DNA of 64,000 nucleotides from Pyropia yezoensis (Eukaryota; Rhodophyta; Bangiophyceae; Bangiales; Bangiaceae), in NCBI GenBank assembly GCA_009829735.1, contig CM020620.1, forward strand, positions 4,642,299 to 4,706,298. Reading direction: 5' to 3'. Shown here piece by piece: positions 12,001 to 21,460 of the stretch (its first letter is position 1; each line of letters begins with the position of its first letter). Both the position numbers and the translations under genes were made by a program. Under the pieces are notes generated by a model, which was not told where the DNA came from, made no database searches, and saw only the letters and a program-made list of their open reading frames with translations.

Positions 12001-14816
12001 CGGTATATGAGTCCGTCTTCGTTCTCGGAGAAGATGCCGGCCGTACCGGCCAGGAGGTTAGCACGATGACGTCTACAGTCATCGTCGTTGGCCTGTGCCT
12101 CGCGGAAGTCCGCGAGGGTCAATGGGCACGCAAGGTGTGCCATGGTATGGTCAACCATACCCTGGGTAGCATTACCCACCATGCACACCGGTACCACCGG
12201 GATGTCCTCGTCCACCGGGCGGGTATCCCCGCTCGGGGTGTCGAGTCGAGACAACGCGTCTCCGAGGTGGTGGGTTGACCCAGCCTTATACACCGTGCGG
12301 TAGTCGTGCTCGGCCATCTTCAGCCTCCATCGGGCTAGCCTCCCATGGCTATCGGAATCCTTGTCACCAAGGTTGAGGAGCCATCGTAGGGGTTCGTGGT
12401 CGGACCTCACGATGAACCTGGAGCCCTCCAGGTATGGACGGAGCAGTTGCACTGCCCATATAACTCCGAGGCATTCACGCTCGGTGGCACTATAGTTCCG
12501 CTCAGCCGGGTTGAGTGTCCGGCTGAAGTACCCTACCGGACGTAGGTCCGGGATAACGTTGTCGGTACCTATCAACGTCTCTCCCTGTAACAGGGTGCAT
12601 CCCACTTGTGTATCACACGCATCGACATCGATGACGAAGGTACCCCGTCTATGCGGTAACGCAAGGACGGGTGGGGCTAGTAGGGCTCGCTTCAGCGACT
12701 CGAATGCCTCCTCTTCGCTAGGCGAAGGGGGTTGGAGTACCTTGGGTAAGGTACTGCTCGTAAGAACCGTTAACGGTTTAGCTATCCGAGCGAAGTCCTT
12801 GACGAACCGTCGGTATACATTGCACATTCCCAGGAAGCTCTTGAGCTGCGTCTGGGTGTTAGGGAACCGGGCATCCCGGAGTGCCCGGGTATTGGCTTCG
12901 AGTACCCCTAGTTTACCAGGGGTTATCTGGTGGCCCAGATACTCGACCGTCCGTTGGAAGAAGGCGCACTTCTTCAGACGCAGGGTTACCCCGGCGTTCC
13001 TCAAGAGGGTGAGTACCTCGTCCACATGTTGCACATGGTCATCCATGCTACGCGAGAAGACGATGACGTCATCGAGGTACACTAGGCAGTTACGCCACTT
13101 CACCCCCGACAGTATGATGTCGATAGCCCGCTGGAAAGTAGCGGGGGCGTTGGACAATCCGAAGGGCATCCTTAGGAACTCGTACACTCCACTGTGACAG
13201 ACGAATGCCGTCTTGGGGATATCCTCGTCCGCCACCGGGATCTGCCAGTATCCGGCATTGCAGTCGATGGTGGTAAACACCGTAGCCTCCCCCAGGGAGT
13301 CGATGCATTCATCCATCCTTGGTAAAGGGTATGAGTCCTTCTTGGTAACCAAGTTGAGGCGTCGATAATCGATGCAAAACCGAGGGGTTTGATCCTTCTT
13401 CGGCACAATAACGACTGGGGCACCCCATTCCGACATCGAAGGTCGGATCACCTTAGCTTCACTCATCCTCTTCACTTCTCCATCAACGATCTCTCGTTGC
13501 ATAGGTCCCGCTCGGTGCGGTTGTGAGCGGGCGGGTCGTGCGCCTGGTACCAGGTCTATACGATGTTGGGTTGCCCCAATGGTCCCCAAGGCCCCGCCTG
13601 TCCACATAACGTCATGCTTTCTTAGCATCCGTCGTACCCCTTCGGCTACCGAAGGGGGAAGGTGGTCGAGGTCAGCCTCGGCCAGTGCCTTCAAGGCCTC
13701 TTGGTCCTTTGGCGGCAGGTCCGCCGGAGCCGCCGATGGGTTAGGCTTCCCGTCATCGGGTTGCTGTCGCTCGGTGGTCTCGGCGACCGCCAGTACTTCA
13801 AGTGGTTCCACTTGACCTTCCTTATCAGGGGTAAGGATATCTCCTTCGTAGAGTTCGGCAATCCCGAGGATAGTTCCCTTCGGGAGGGTGACTGCCTTAC
13901 GGCGATAGTTCGCCATCACTAAGAGGGACGACCCTTCTGATGGGAGGTCTATGAGACCGTTGGCCATGGTCAACCCATGGCGCTTGTACGTCCGCAAGTT
14001 GGACTTGACTCTGCAGATGCCTGGGAGGTCACAGTTAACCGGGAGGACTGTCTCTGACAACGGCTCAAAGCGAGTTCGCTTGGCCAACCGAAGTGTCTTC
14101 GGCTCGACGCTTGCGTACACCTCAGCCACGTTAACGTGGCTTCCTTGTAGCGTCAGGTCCCTGACGATAGCCGTATGTCCTCGCTTCGTCCCGTCGGCTT
14201 CTTGAAGCTCGACGGTCCTCCGGCCTGGCCGGATTGCATCAACGTGAACGTTGATGAAGGTGCACCCCAGTATGCAGGGCACCGATAGCGTTTCACATAC
14301 CAGGAAGTCAACTTCCGTGGTGAGATCCCCGATGGTAACCTGCAGCGACATCGCTGCGGTCGTACGAATGAGTCGACCATTCGCGTCCTTGATGGTGGGT
14401 CCCCGAGTCACTCTGACTCGTGGAAGCCACTTGTCCGGGAGGGTATCCTTCCGGATAAGGTTGGGTCCAGCCCCTGTGTCCAGTACAGGGTAGTACGATC
14501 GTGTCGACTGGGGGTCAACCCCCAGTGTGGCTGATACCTTGAAGTTCTCCAAGGTAAACAACACATGTCCTACACCGATATCCGGTGTAGCTCGGGCATC
14601 CTGAACAGGGCCCTTGTCTGGTTCAACGTGACGGGGCTTCCCGTCCTCTCCTCCCAACCTTGGAGGTTGGTCATCAATCCCCTGACGCCGTGTCGTCGGG
14701 GCCGGAAGGTGTACCCGGGGGTTGATGCGGCGTCGGCTCAACCGCGCTCTCCGTGGGGCTTTCCCCGCGGTACTCCGGGGTGGCTTGCTTGGGTAACCCC
14801 AGCGCCCCCCGGTCAT
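9003..14816 (-). CDS. pol: Family-1 pol, copy A (contains assembly gap)
   Basis: Gypsy polyprotein. Reading right to left: protease with YYPVLDTGAGPNLIRK near 14470; reverse transcriptase with RFCIDYRRLN near 13370 and LVYLDDVIVFS near 13080; RNase H with ERECLGVIWAVQLL and RSDHEPLRWLL at 12350-12660; integrase zinc finger near 11800-11950 and its catalytic core (AIDILGPLP, LLSDNGAN) further left. The C-terminal part at 9003-9953 holds the end of the integrase (HPQSNGQVERFNRT) and a chromodomain (YVKVMWVGYNSPTWE). The stretch 9740-12537 contains a 500-N gap flanked by repeated sequence, so the reading across it is an assembly matter. Pol lies immediately after gag in another frame, as often in this family. 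Confidence 0.88.
9740..10887. repeat. Segment repeated at 11388-12537 (left of gap)
   Basis: About 1.15 kb from the integrase to the RNase H part of copy A's pol. It is nearly identical to 11388-12537 on the other side of the N run. The two copies differ only by a few small changes, far fewer than two family-1 copies normally differ. Best read as two unmerged contig ends rather than a real duplication. Confidence 0.8.
10888..11387. other. Assembly gap (500 N)
   Basis: A run of exactly 500 N, which looks like a placeholder of standard size. Both flanks carry the same 1.15-kb pol sequence in the same orientation, so the true gap may be zero or negative. Any apparent open frame reading through it is meaningless. 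Confidence 0.98.
11388..12537. repeat. Segment repeated at 9740-10887 (right of gap)
   Basis: Second copy of the 1.15-kb pol segment described at 9740-10887. It is continuous with the rest of copy A's pol to its right. Confidence 0.8.
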
Positions 14817-14824
14817 CCTTCCTC

Positions 14825-17008
14825 TTACTCGTTTCCCGCCCTTGGTAGGGTGCTGTCCGCCGGGACATCCGGGAGAGGAGGTGCCCCCTCGACGGCCAGT
14901 ACTCCACCTGGAGCTGGCTGCCTACCCGGTGCGGGTCCGGGTGCAAGGGCGGGATACCCCCCGGTGGATGCCTTGCGTTGCGCCGCTGCCCGTCGAGACT
15001 CCTCGGGGATGAGTGGGCAGGAAGACACCCAGTCCTGGGGATCCCCACACAACATACACCCGGACGTGCCGGTCCCCCCTTGAGTTCGCATCGGGGTAGC
15101 CCCGTAGCTACGGTTGCCTCCCTCGGGCGCCCGAGTGCCTGCTCCCTGGTAGGCCTTGGGTCCTTGGGTCAACCGGAACATGGACTCCCCCAACCGGTTG
15201 GGTCGGCCCGCAATCTGCGGAGGGGCCTCCGTGCGCACCGCCCATGTTGGCAAGGGTTGGTGAGGGTTCCCCGTCACCGGGGAGTACCCCGTAGTCCGCA
15301 CATACGGGACGCGCCGTCCCGTTCCTTCGTTGACCTGGAACTGGGTTCCAGCCGGGGCGATGTACGCTACCGTACCATGTTCATCAATCACCGGCGTCGC
15401 CGTTAGCAACAGGTGGCCCTGTTGGTCGACTAGAGGGTCATCCTCACCAATAGGGGTATGTTCGGTCGCCACCAGTACTGGTGCGGCTTTACGTTCCACC
15501 TTCTCTTGCCTCGGTACCATGGTAAGACTGGGCTTGCCTCCCTCACCCTTGGGCTTCGGGGCCAAGGCACACTCCGGGTGTAGAACCCGGTAGGCGTCCC
15601 CTAGGGACTTGCACATATGCATCAGTCGACTGAAGTTCGTCCGTGCCGTGTTGGCGCCCCGTGCGGATATCCGCACGTAGTTGGGTACTCCTGCGAACAG
15701 GATGGCCCGTAGCTCCCCTTCTCCGAGGAGCTTCCCCAGCTCGTAGTCGAGCTCTTGGATCCGGCGTCCAAACATCTCCTCATCCTCCCAGGACTGGGCG
15801 GTGGCAGTGCGAAGGGCCCGATAGTGGTCCTCGCACTTGTCCTCACTGAGGTAGCTGCTCAGCAGCTCCTTCAATATCCCACGGTAATCCATGGGGGTGG
15901 CCGCGACCCTCATTCCCGGCATCGGGGATGCCTGGCGAAGAATGCCTCGCACCCGTTCATCAACAAAGAACGGGAGGATCTCCAGGGCCAGCCCCTCGTT
16001 AACGAGCGCCTTGTCTGCGGCTGCCTTGAAGCTAGTCAAGAAGCCGATGACTGCCAACGGGCGTCCGTTCGGCCCCCCGAACATAGGGACTCCCTTCATA
16101 AGGGTCTGCATAGGGCGGATCGCCCGATGCGACGTAGTACGCATCGATTCCGATACGGTGGTAGAGCGGTCCTCCAAACGATAACGTTCCGGAGTAAGAA
16201 CCGACCGGAAGACCTCGTTGACGATCTCCGTGTCAGCGTCCTGGATATCCAGTCGCTTAGCCAGTTGATGAGCGAACTCATCGGACTCCATCCGCTTCAG
16301 TAGGCTCGCAGTTACCTGCGCGGTCATAGCTTCCACCACTGAAGATGGTACTTCAGGCGTCGGCACCTCGGGAACCCGAGTTGCCTGGCCTCCTTCGTCG
16401 TGGGGGTACTGCGAGAGGGTACCCCCTCCCCCAATAACCGACTCTCCCCCGGCGTACGTATCCGCCGGGTCGTGTCCGCGGAGTCCGCTTCGGGTGCTCC
16501 GAGCGTATCGCTCCGTGTGACTCCGTTCCAACTCTGCCGACGAGTCGGACCCATACCCCCTTGTGTCCGGGGGTTGTCCAGGAGTAGCAGCCCCGGGATT
16601 GACCCTGGTGGACTCCGAAAGTAGTCCGGCCGGTTCGAACCGTACCGGTGTGGGAGGAACACGACGGGGTCCCGTCGTGTGCCGTGTTGACATCAACACT
16701 GCCATTGCGTCCTCCGTCCGATCTTGACGGGCGTCGAGCCCGGAAAACCGGGCCTCGATGCGGGCCAATGATGCCATCAGGGAATCCCCTGGTGAAGGAG
16801 GCGGCGGAGTGAGGTCGGTCGACGACAGTTGAGGCGGGCCCCCGCCTCCTGCCGTCCGAGCCGTGCCAAACGTCGATCCGGCACCGGAAAGCATTGGCGT
16901 CTCAATGTTATCGATCGGGTTCCCGATCCCGGTTCCCGTAGTCACCTCCGGAGTCGGCCTCGACGCCGATCCGTCATCTTGAACGTTCCCCGTCTCTTGG
17001 GTAGACAT
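14825..17008 (-). CDS. gag: Family-1 gag, copy A (727 aa)
   Basis: Structural polyprotein that would form the particle core. I place the start at the ATG at 17008 (MSTQETGNVQDDGS), because the frame upstream of it lacks a better ATG. The first 230 or so residues are low-complexity, rich in Ser, Thr, Gly and Pro. A helical capsid-like region follows, with MTAQVTASLLKRMESDEFAH and KSLGDAYRVLHPECAL. Near the C-terminus a Cys-rich motif (CMLCGDPQDWVSSC) matches the position of a nucleic-acid-binding zinc knuckle. The stop lies nine bases before the start of pol's open frame. Copies L and F carry related but broken gag. Confidence 0.87.
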   Translation of the reverse strand: MSTQETGNVQDDGSASRPTPEVTTGTGIGNPIDNIETPMLSGAGSTFGTARTAGGGGPPQLSSTDLTPPPPSPGDSLMASLARIEARFSGLDARQDRTEDAMAVLMSTRHTTGPRRVPPTPVRFEPAGLLSESTRVNPGAATPGQPPDTRGYGSDSSAELERSHTERYARSTRSGLRGHDPADTYAGGESVIGGGGTLSQYPHDEGGQATRVPEVPTPEVPSSVVEAMTAQVTASLLKRMESDEFAHQLAKRLDIQDADTEIVNEVFRSVLTPERYRLEDRSTTVSESMRTTSHRAIRPMQTLMKGVPMFGGPNGRPLAVIGFLTSFKAAADKALVNEGLALEILPFFVDERVRGILRQASPMPGMRVAATPMDYRGILKELLSSYLSEDKCEDHYRALRTATAQSWEDEEMFGRRIQELDYELGKLLGEGELRAILFAGVPNYVRISARGANTARTNFSRLMHMCKSLGDAYRVLHPECALAPKPKGEGGKPSLTMVPRQEKVERKAAPVLVATEHTPIGEDDPLVDQQGHLLLTATPVIDEHGTVAYIAPAGTQFQVNEGTGRRVPYVRTTGYSPVTGNPHQPLPTWAVRTEAPPQIAGRPNRLGESMFRLTQGPKAYQGAGTRAPEGGNRSYGATPMRTQGGTGTSGCMLCGDPQDWVSSCPLIPEESRRAAAQRKASTGGYPALAPGPAPGRQPAPGGVLAVEGAPPLPDVPADSTLPRAGNE

Positions 17009-17233
17009 AGTCACAATCAGTCAACCGACGCAACGATCACCACGAATACGAGAGCGAGGGGGTAGATTGGGGAGAGTAACAGTAGGTCACAGTCACAGGT
17101 AAAGGCTCAACACAATCGATCAGGTCGCAACACCACGAGTACAAGAAAAGGACCGGATCCCTATCCGTGTGCCAGGGCCGAAGACGGCGTCACCACAAGG
17201 GTGACGGAAACCCGTCCCCTGCTGCTCCACCAA
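17009..17233 (-). promoter_or_regulatory. Leader and primer-binding site of copy A
   Basis: Untranslated leader between the 5' LTR and gag. Next to the LTR, on the minus strand, it reads TTGGTGGAGCAGCAGG (17218-17233), which begins with the TGG expected to pair with a tRNA CCA end. The same core stands next to the 5' LTRs of B, C and D. Confidence 0.8.
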
Positions 17234-17595
17234 TGTAGCACAATAGGAATCCGTCGCACGTCCACTCTCAGGGAACACTCACCAAGGGGGATCGGCACCG
17301 ACGTCACCGGGAGGCCAAGGTTGCTGTCCTTGGAGCGCAAGCCACGGGACCAAGATGGGAGCCCAAATGGGAGGGGTTTGTTGTTCTACCTTGGCCGGCG
17401 GTGGATTCGCCACCGGCCCCCTCGTTATAAACCCTCGGAGACACTACTAACTACCCTCCACCCCAAGATGCAAGTCCCTCTGGTCATACGTAACTTATAG
17501 ATACCGTGACCAGCTCGGACTCTCAAATTGAAGTTAAGGATTAGAAGTAGCCCCCCTAAGATTAGGGTCACAATACGGACAACCATATTGCTACA
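17234..17595 (-). repeat. 5' LTR of copy A
   Basis: A 362-bp direct repeat of 5156-5517 with the same TGTAGCA/TGCTACA ends. Most differences from the other LTR cluster in the last 80 bases. Confidence 0.93.
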
Positions 17596-18439
17596 TGCTA
17601 CACCGATATCCGGTATGACTCGGGCATCCTGAACAGGGCCCTTGTCTGGTTCCATGTGACGGGGCTTCCCGTCCTCTCCTCCCAACCTTTGTGGTTGGTC
17701 ATCCATCCCCTGACGCCGTTTCGTCGGGGCCGGAAGGTGTACCCGGGGGTTGATGCGGCGTCGCCTCAACCGCGCTCTCCGTGGGGCTTTCCCCGCGGCA
17801 GTCCGGGGTGGCTTGCTAGGGTCACCCCAGCGACCCCGTGTCGTCCTTCCTCTTACTCGTTTCCCGTGCTCGGCCGAGTACTATTTTCCGGGGTATCCGG
17901 GAGAGGAGGTGCCTCCTCGACTGCCAGTACTCCTCCTGGAGCTTGCTGCCTGCCCGGTGCCTGGCCTCTGGCGGGATACCCCCCAACGGATGCCTTGCGT
18001 TGCGCCGCTGCCCGTCGAGACTCCTCCGGGATGAGCGGGCATGAGGACACCCAGTGTTGGGGGTATCCGCACAACAGACACCCGGACGTGCCGGCCGTCC
18101 CGGGCGTCCGCGTCGGGTTGGCTCCATAGTTCCGGCTGCCTGCCTCGGGCGCCCGAGTGCCTGCCCCTTGGTAGGCCTTGGGGGCCGGGGTCAACCGGAA
18201 CATGGAGTCCCCCAGCCGGTTGGTTCTACCAGCGATGTGCGGAGGTGCCTCCGTACGCACTGCCCATGTCGGCAGGGGTTGGTGGGGGTTCCCCGTAACC
18301 GGGGCATACCACGTAGTCCGCACATACGGGAAGCGCCGACCCGCTCCCTCGTTGACCTGGAACTGGGTCCCGGCCGGGGCGATGTACGCTACCGTACCAT
18401 GCTCATCAATTACCGTCGTCGCTGGTAGCAACAGGTGGC
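17596..18439 (-). pseudogene. Copy L: N-terminal end of pol and C-terminal part of gag
   Basis: Resumes copy L after inserted copy A; the sequence matches copy A from about 14571 rightwards. The first 250 bases correspond to the start of pol. From about 17853 the minus strand carries the end of gag, with a zinc knuckle (CLLCGYPQHWVSSC) and the TPAPKAYQGAGTRAPE region. It is cut at 18439 by element B and resumes at 28095. Confidence 0.8.
18435..18439. repeat. Target-site duplication of element B (left)
   Basis: GTGGC, repeated at 28095-28099 immediately after the right LTR. The uninterrupted gag in copy A reads across this point, which confirms the insertion. Confidence 0.85.
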
Positions 18440-19014
18440 CGTGGTATAAAACTCGATCCTCTCAGACACGTGTCAATATCCCCCGGGGGAAAGGGACAGG
18501 TAACACAGAAAGGGGAACTACGAGAATGGTATGCCTGTTGCCTCACGTGCCTGCTCGCAGAGCAAACAGATACGCACGGTAGTGCACACGGGGAAGAGGA
18601 AAGCAAACGCGCAGTTGTCTTTTTCCTGAGGGCGCGGGCCAAGGGCGCCTCGCTGTCCCTCTTAGCGTGCATCTGGGTGAGCCTCGGCACGTTGGCCAGG
18701 TAGCCCCCCCCCCAATACCCCCGAGTGGCCCCGACCCGAGTCTAACCTCGTCAGGTCGGGGGCCACTATCACTACTAATTCTATTCCCACTCACTAATCT
18801 CACACTCCAATTCTCTCAAATCAAGTCCCTCACAAGTATGCAAGAACCCATCAGAAATCCCTCTCTCACGTGTGGATAGCGTAGTCCACCGCATCCCAGT
18901 GCCGGGCACGGGCCACGGCCGCCAACCAACACCACACGGCGGGCGTGTTCTGGCACCTGGTGCCTGCTGGTTGCAGTCCCGGGTCGGCGCCAAGTCGGGG
19001 CCAGGGATGCTACA
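18440..19014 (-). repeat. 3' LTR of element B
   Basis: A 575-bp direct repeat of 27520-28094, ending TGCTACA. On the plus strand a TATAAAA lies at 18444-18450, the strand of the antisense gene that starts at 19198. A C-run of about nine bases lies near 18705-18713. The minus strand next to the LTR (GGGAGGGAGCTA, just right of 19014) is a likely polypurine tract. Confidence 0.93.
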
Positions 19015-19197
19015 TAGCTCCCTCCCTAGTCCGGCCTCGGGCCGAACCAGGTGCCACCGTGCACAGCCTCGAGCACGCCCACACCGGTGCCGAGGTCGAG
19101 CGTCTTCACTCCGGTCACGATCACCTGCTCCGATTCTGTTCCCCCCCCCCTTCTCCTTCACCTTGGCCCTCTCGTTTCCCCCCGGATTCTGGACGTC

Positions 19198-20622
19198 ATG
19201 TCCAGTTCCCAGATCCAAGCTGGGCCCGTTGTTCCGGCAACGAGTGTTGCGGAGGATAACTCGGGTAGTCGCGCCCCTCTCCTGCCTCCGGTTCCTCGGG
19301 TGTCGGTGCCGGCGCCGGTCGCTACGGCGGGGGCGGATCAGGTTCCCCCGGCTTCTGCGTTGCACCCGGTCGAGACCCCCCCGGTGGGTCTCCCGGAGAT
19401 GCTTCTTGGGCAGGATCCTCTGGAGGGCCGGCGCTACTCCACGGTGGTTGGCAACGCCAGTGCGGCCCAGTGCCAGCAGGATTGTCTGGCCATCTGGCGC
19501 AAGAAGCTCCAGCGCGGGGTCTTGACCGAGATGGACAAGACTCGTCTTCATGCGGCGGACCAGATGCGCCTGGCACAAGACCGCTCCCAGAGCTTCTCGG
19601 GTTCCTCTTGGGTTGCTCGCCTGGAGGATCTCCCCTTGGCGCTGGTACTGGATCTACCTTTGACCGAGCGTCGTGTGTCGGCGTCCGTTCTCCGGTGGCC
19701 AGAGGAGGAAGGGTACGTCCACCGGGCGCTCAAGGTCTGGGACGAGGCGCTCAAGGGGTCGGGGAGCTTGAACTGCGATCCCCGTCCGAGCATGGTCGCT
19801 CTGGAGCCGCCCTTCTTGACCCGGAAGTACTCCAAGTTGTCGCCTGCGCGGGAACAAGGCGAGCGGCGCGGGCGTCAGCGTGACTTCATCGTGAGCTGCA
19901 ACCATCAAGAGTTCTGGAATCTGGACAAGGCCAACCGGGTGACGTACTACCCCAAGGTCATCCCGCAGCAGCAGGAAATCGAGATCCCGGTCGCGTTCGC
20001 TCCGTCCAGCATCCCCTTCACCTGGTACTTCCTGGACGCCTTGACCCAGGCGTCGATCAAGGGCTTCTTCCACTCGATCCCGTACATGATGTACACCTCC
20101 GAGATGACGGTCTTGGCGGCCAACCACTGGCTCCACGAGGTCTTGGTGTCCAACCGGTTTTGGTTCCTCCCCGACCTCCTGATGGTCTGGATCGTCGATA
20201 AGTTGACCGTCGACTTCCTGTGCAGCCAGGACGAGGAGTACAAGGAGCTCTTCCAGGCGATGATTGACTTCCGGCGTCGGCTGCCGGTGCATGACCGGAG
20301 CTTCTTGAACGCCATCGCCGAGCAGAACAGCCCGGGTCGGGACGGTTCAGGTGGGGTGCAGGTGGTCTACCAGTCTTCTCCGGCCAAGGTGCAGCTGTCG
20401 ATGCCGCTTCCGGCGTGGCCGCAGCTAGGCAGCTTTCCTGCTCCGGTCGCCCTCGATCTCCTGCCAACTGGGCCGCCGGTACAAGAGTCGGGTGGGGCCG
20501 CGGCGGTTGGTCGGGCGTCTGCGGCGGCTCCGCTTCCTCCTGTTGCCGCTGTCGCCCCGGTGGCTTCGCCTGAACCGTCGCCGGCGCGTTTGCGCCCTGT
20601 TCCGGCTGTGCCGGTGCTTTAA
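19198..20622 (+). CDS. Antisense gene 1 of element B (unknown function, 474 aa)
   Basis: Open frame opposite to B's gag-pol, just inside the 3' LTR. The first ATG in frame is at 19198 (MSSSQIQAGPVV). The N-terminus is low-complexity and rich in Pro and Val. The folded part contains RVTYYPKVIPQQQEIEIPVA near residue 250, NHWLHEVLVSNRFWFLPDLL near 310-325 and a helix KELFQAMIDFRRRL near 360. Order and spacing of YYP, (L/H)EV, FLP and the following long helix match the antisense proteins of family 1 and family 3. The tail is rich in Pro and Ala. No known domain recognised; no signal peptide or membrane helix. Confidence 0.8.
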   Translation: MSSSQIQAGPVVPATSVAEDNSGSRAPLLPPVPRVSVPAPVATAGADQVPPASALHPVETPPVGLPEMLLGQDPLEGRRYSTVVGNASAAQCQQDCLAIWRKKLQRGVLTEMDKTRLHAADQMRLAQDRSQSFSGSSWVARLEDLPLALVLDLPLTERRVSASVLRWPEEEGYVHRALKVWDEALKGSGSLNCDPRPSMVALEPPFLTRKYSKLSPAREQGERRGRQRDFIVSCNHQEFWNLDKANRVTYYPKVIPQQQEIEIPVAFAPSSIPFTWYFLDALTQASIKGFFHSIPYMMYTSEMTVLAANHWLHEVLVSNRFWFLPDLLMVWIVDKLTVDFLCSQDEEYKELFQAMIDFRRRLPVHDRSFLNAIAEQNSPGRDGSGGVQVVYQSSPAKVQLSMPLPAWPQLGSFPAPVALDLLPTGPPVQESGGAAAVGRASAAAPLPPVAAVAPVASPEPSPARLRPVPAVPVL

Positions 20623-20640
20623 GCTCGTCCGGCACCGCGC

Positions 20641-21315
20641 TTGTCTGCAGCGAGTTTTGGCGTGGCCGTCTGGTCGCCGACTACTCCGGCCGTTCTGCCT
20701 CGGGCGCCTTCTTCAAATGTCGGCGGCCCTGTGCCTCCTCTCGAGTTGGGGACTCCGGTGTCTGGGGCTATTGTGGACTGTCCGGTAGTGGCATCCTCGG
20801 GGCGGTTCGAGATCCCGGCGCCGACTCTGCGCCTTACCCGCTTCCGGGTGCCTGACTGGTACCTGAACCAAGGTGGCCCGACGTGCGACCAGTACGACGT
20901 TGGCATGATTGAAGACCAGCTGGGTCGTCTTCCGGTGCAAGTCGAAGGCGTCGGGTCTTCCCTGGTCCTGGGAACTTACGCCAGTGTCTTGAACAATGTG
21001 GTCGGCCGAGGGTTTGCATGCGCGGACAGCGGCCAGATGTCGGACAGCCCGGTGGTTGGCGAACTCCTGGCGACTTTGACGCGGCATGGCTTGGCTCAGC
21101 AGTGGTCAGAGACCTTCACTGGCTTCCAGGGGCGCCAGCAGGCATATGTGGAGGAGCGGGAGCGCCCGGCAACTACCGGTACTACCCCGCTGGCGTCATA
21201 CATGGAAGCGCCTCGCCCACCGCACTACGTCATCCCGCCTTCCTCCGGGTCCCGTCGTGCCGCAGAGGCAGCGCTGGAGGACGCTCCCGCGGCGCAGCGT
21301 CCGCGCCGGGAGTAG
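20641..21315 (+). CDS. Antisense open frame 2 of element B
   Basis: Follows antisense gene 1 by 18 bases in another frame. There is no ATG at its beginning; the first clear Met is internal (MIEDQLGRLPVQ), so the start is uncertain. It holds RFRVPDWYLNQGGPTCDQYD, GVGSSLVLGTYASVLNNV and LLATLTRHGLAQQWSETFTG. These resemble, in order, the C-terminal block of the family-1 antisense protein (LRLWYEGVDAL, GAALVGSARCFGGVLDRL, CTEVTRVVDRRDIADRWSTE). The last residues are basic (RPRRE). Function unknown. Confidence 0.6.
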   Translation: MSAASFGVAVWSPTTPAVLPRAPSSNVGGPVPPLELGTPVSGAIVDCPVVASSGRFEIPAPTLRLTRFRVPDWYLNQGGPTCDQYDVGMIEDQLGRLPVQVEGVGSSLVLGTYASVLNNVVGRGFACADSGQMSDSPVVGELLATLTRHGLAQQWSETFTGFQGRQQAYVEERERPATTGTTPLASYMEAPRPPHYVIPPSSGSRRAAEAALEDAPAAQRPRRE

Positions 21316-21460
21316 TACTTGGAGGCTAGGAGGGTGAGAGTCTTGGGAGAAGCGAGGAGGGAAGAGGTGGAGAGAAGGGTTGCTCGAGCGGGTGCTTGGT
21401 CTTCTTGATAGTCCCATGCTTGGATTGCGTGTTTTCCTTGATACTTCCGTTCCCTTCTTC

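Larger units (their letters stand above)
5156..17595 (-). mobile_element. Family-1 Ty3/gypsy element, copy A
   Basis: A complete-looking family-1 element on the minus strand, inserted into the protease-proximal part of copy L's pol. It has two 362-bp LTRs, gag, pol, an antisense gene and a primer-binding site. CTACA occurs at both junctions (5151-5155 and 17598-17602, the latter two bases past the LTR end), which fits a 5-bp target duplication. The LTRs differ at about ten positions (roughly 3%), so it is moderately old. Most coding sequence is open; the pol region is confused by an assembly gap, so the true number of breaks cannot be judged. Confidence 0.9.

Noticed and set aside
18441-19014. 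Frames of 70-95 residues inside the family-2 LTRs
   Set aside because: They recur in all LTRs of the family only because the LTR sequence recurs, and lack any protein-like conservation.
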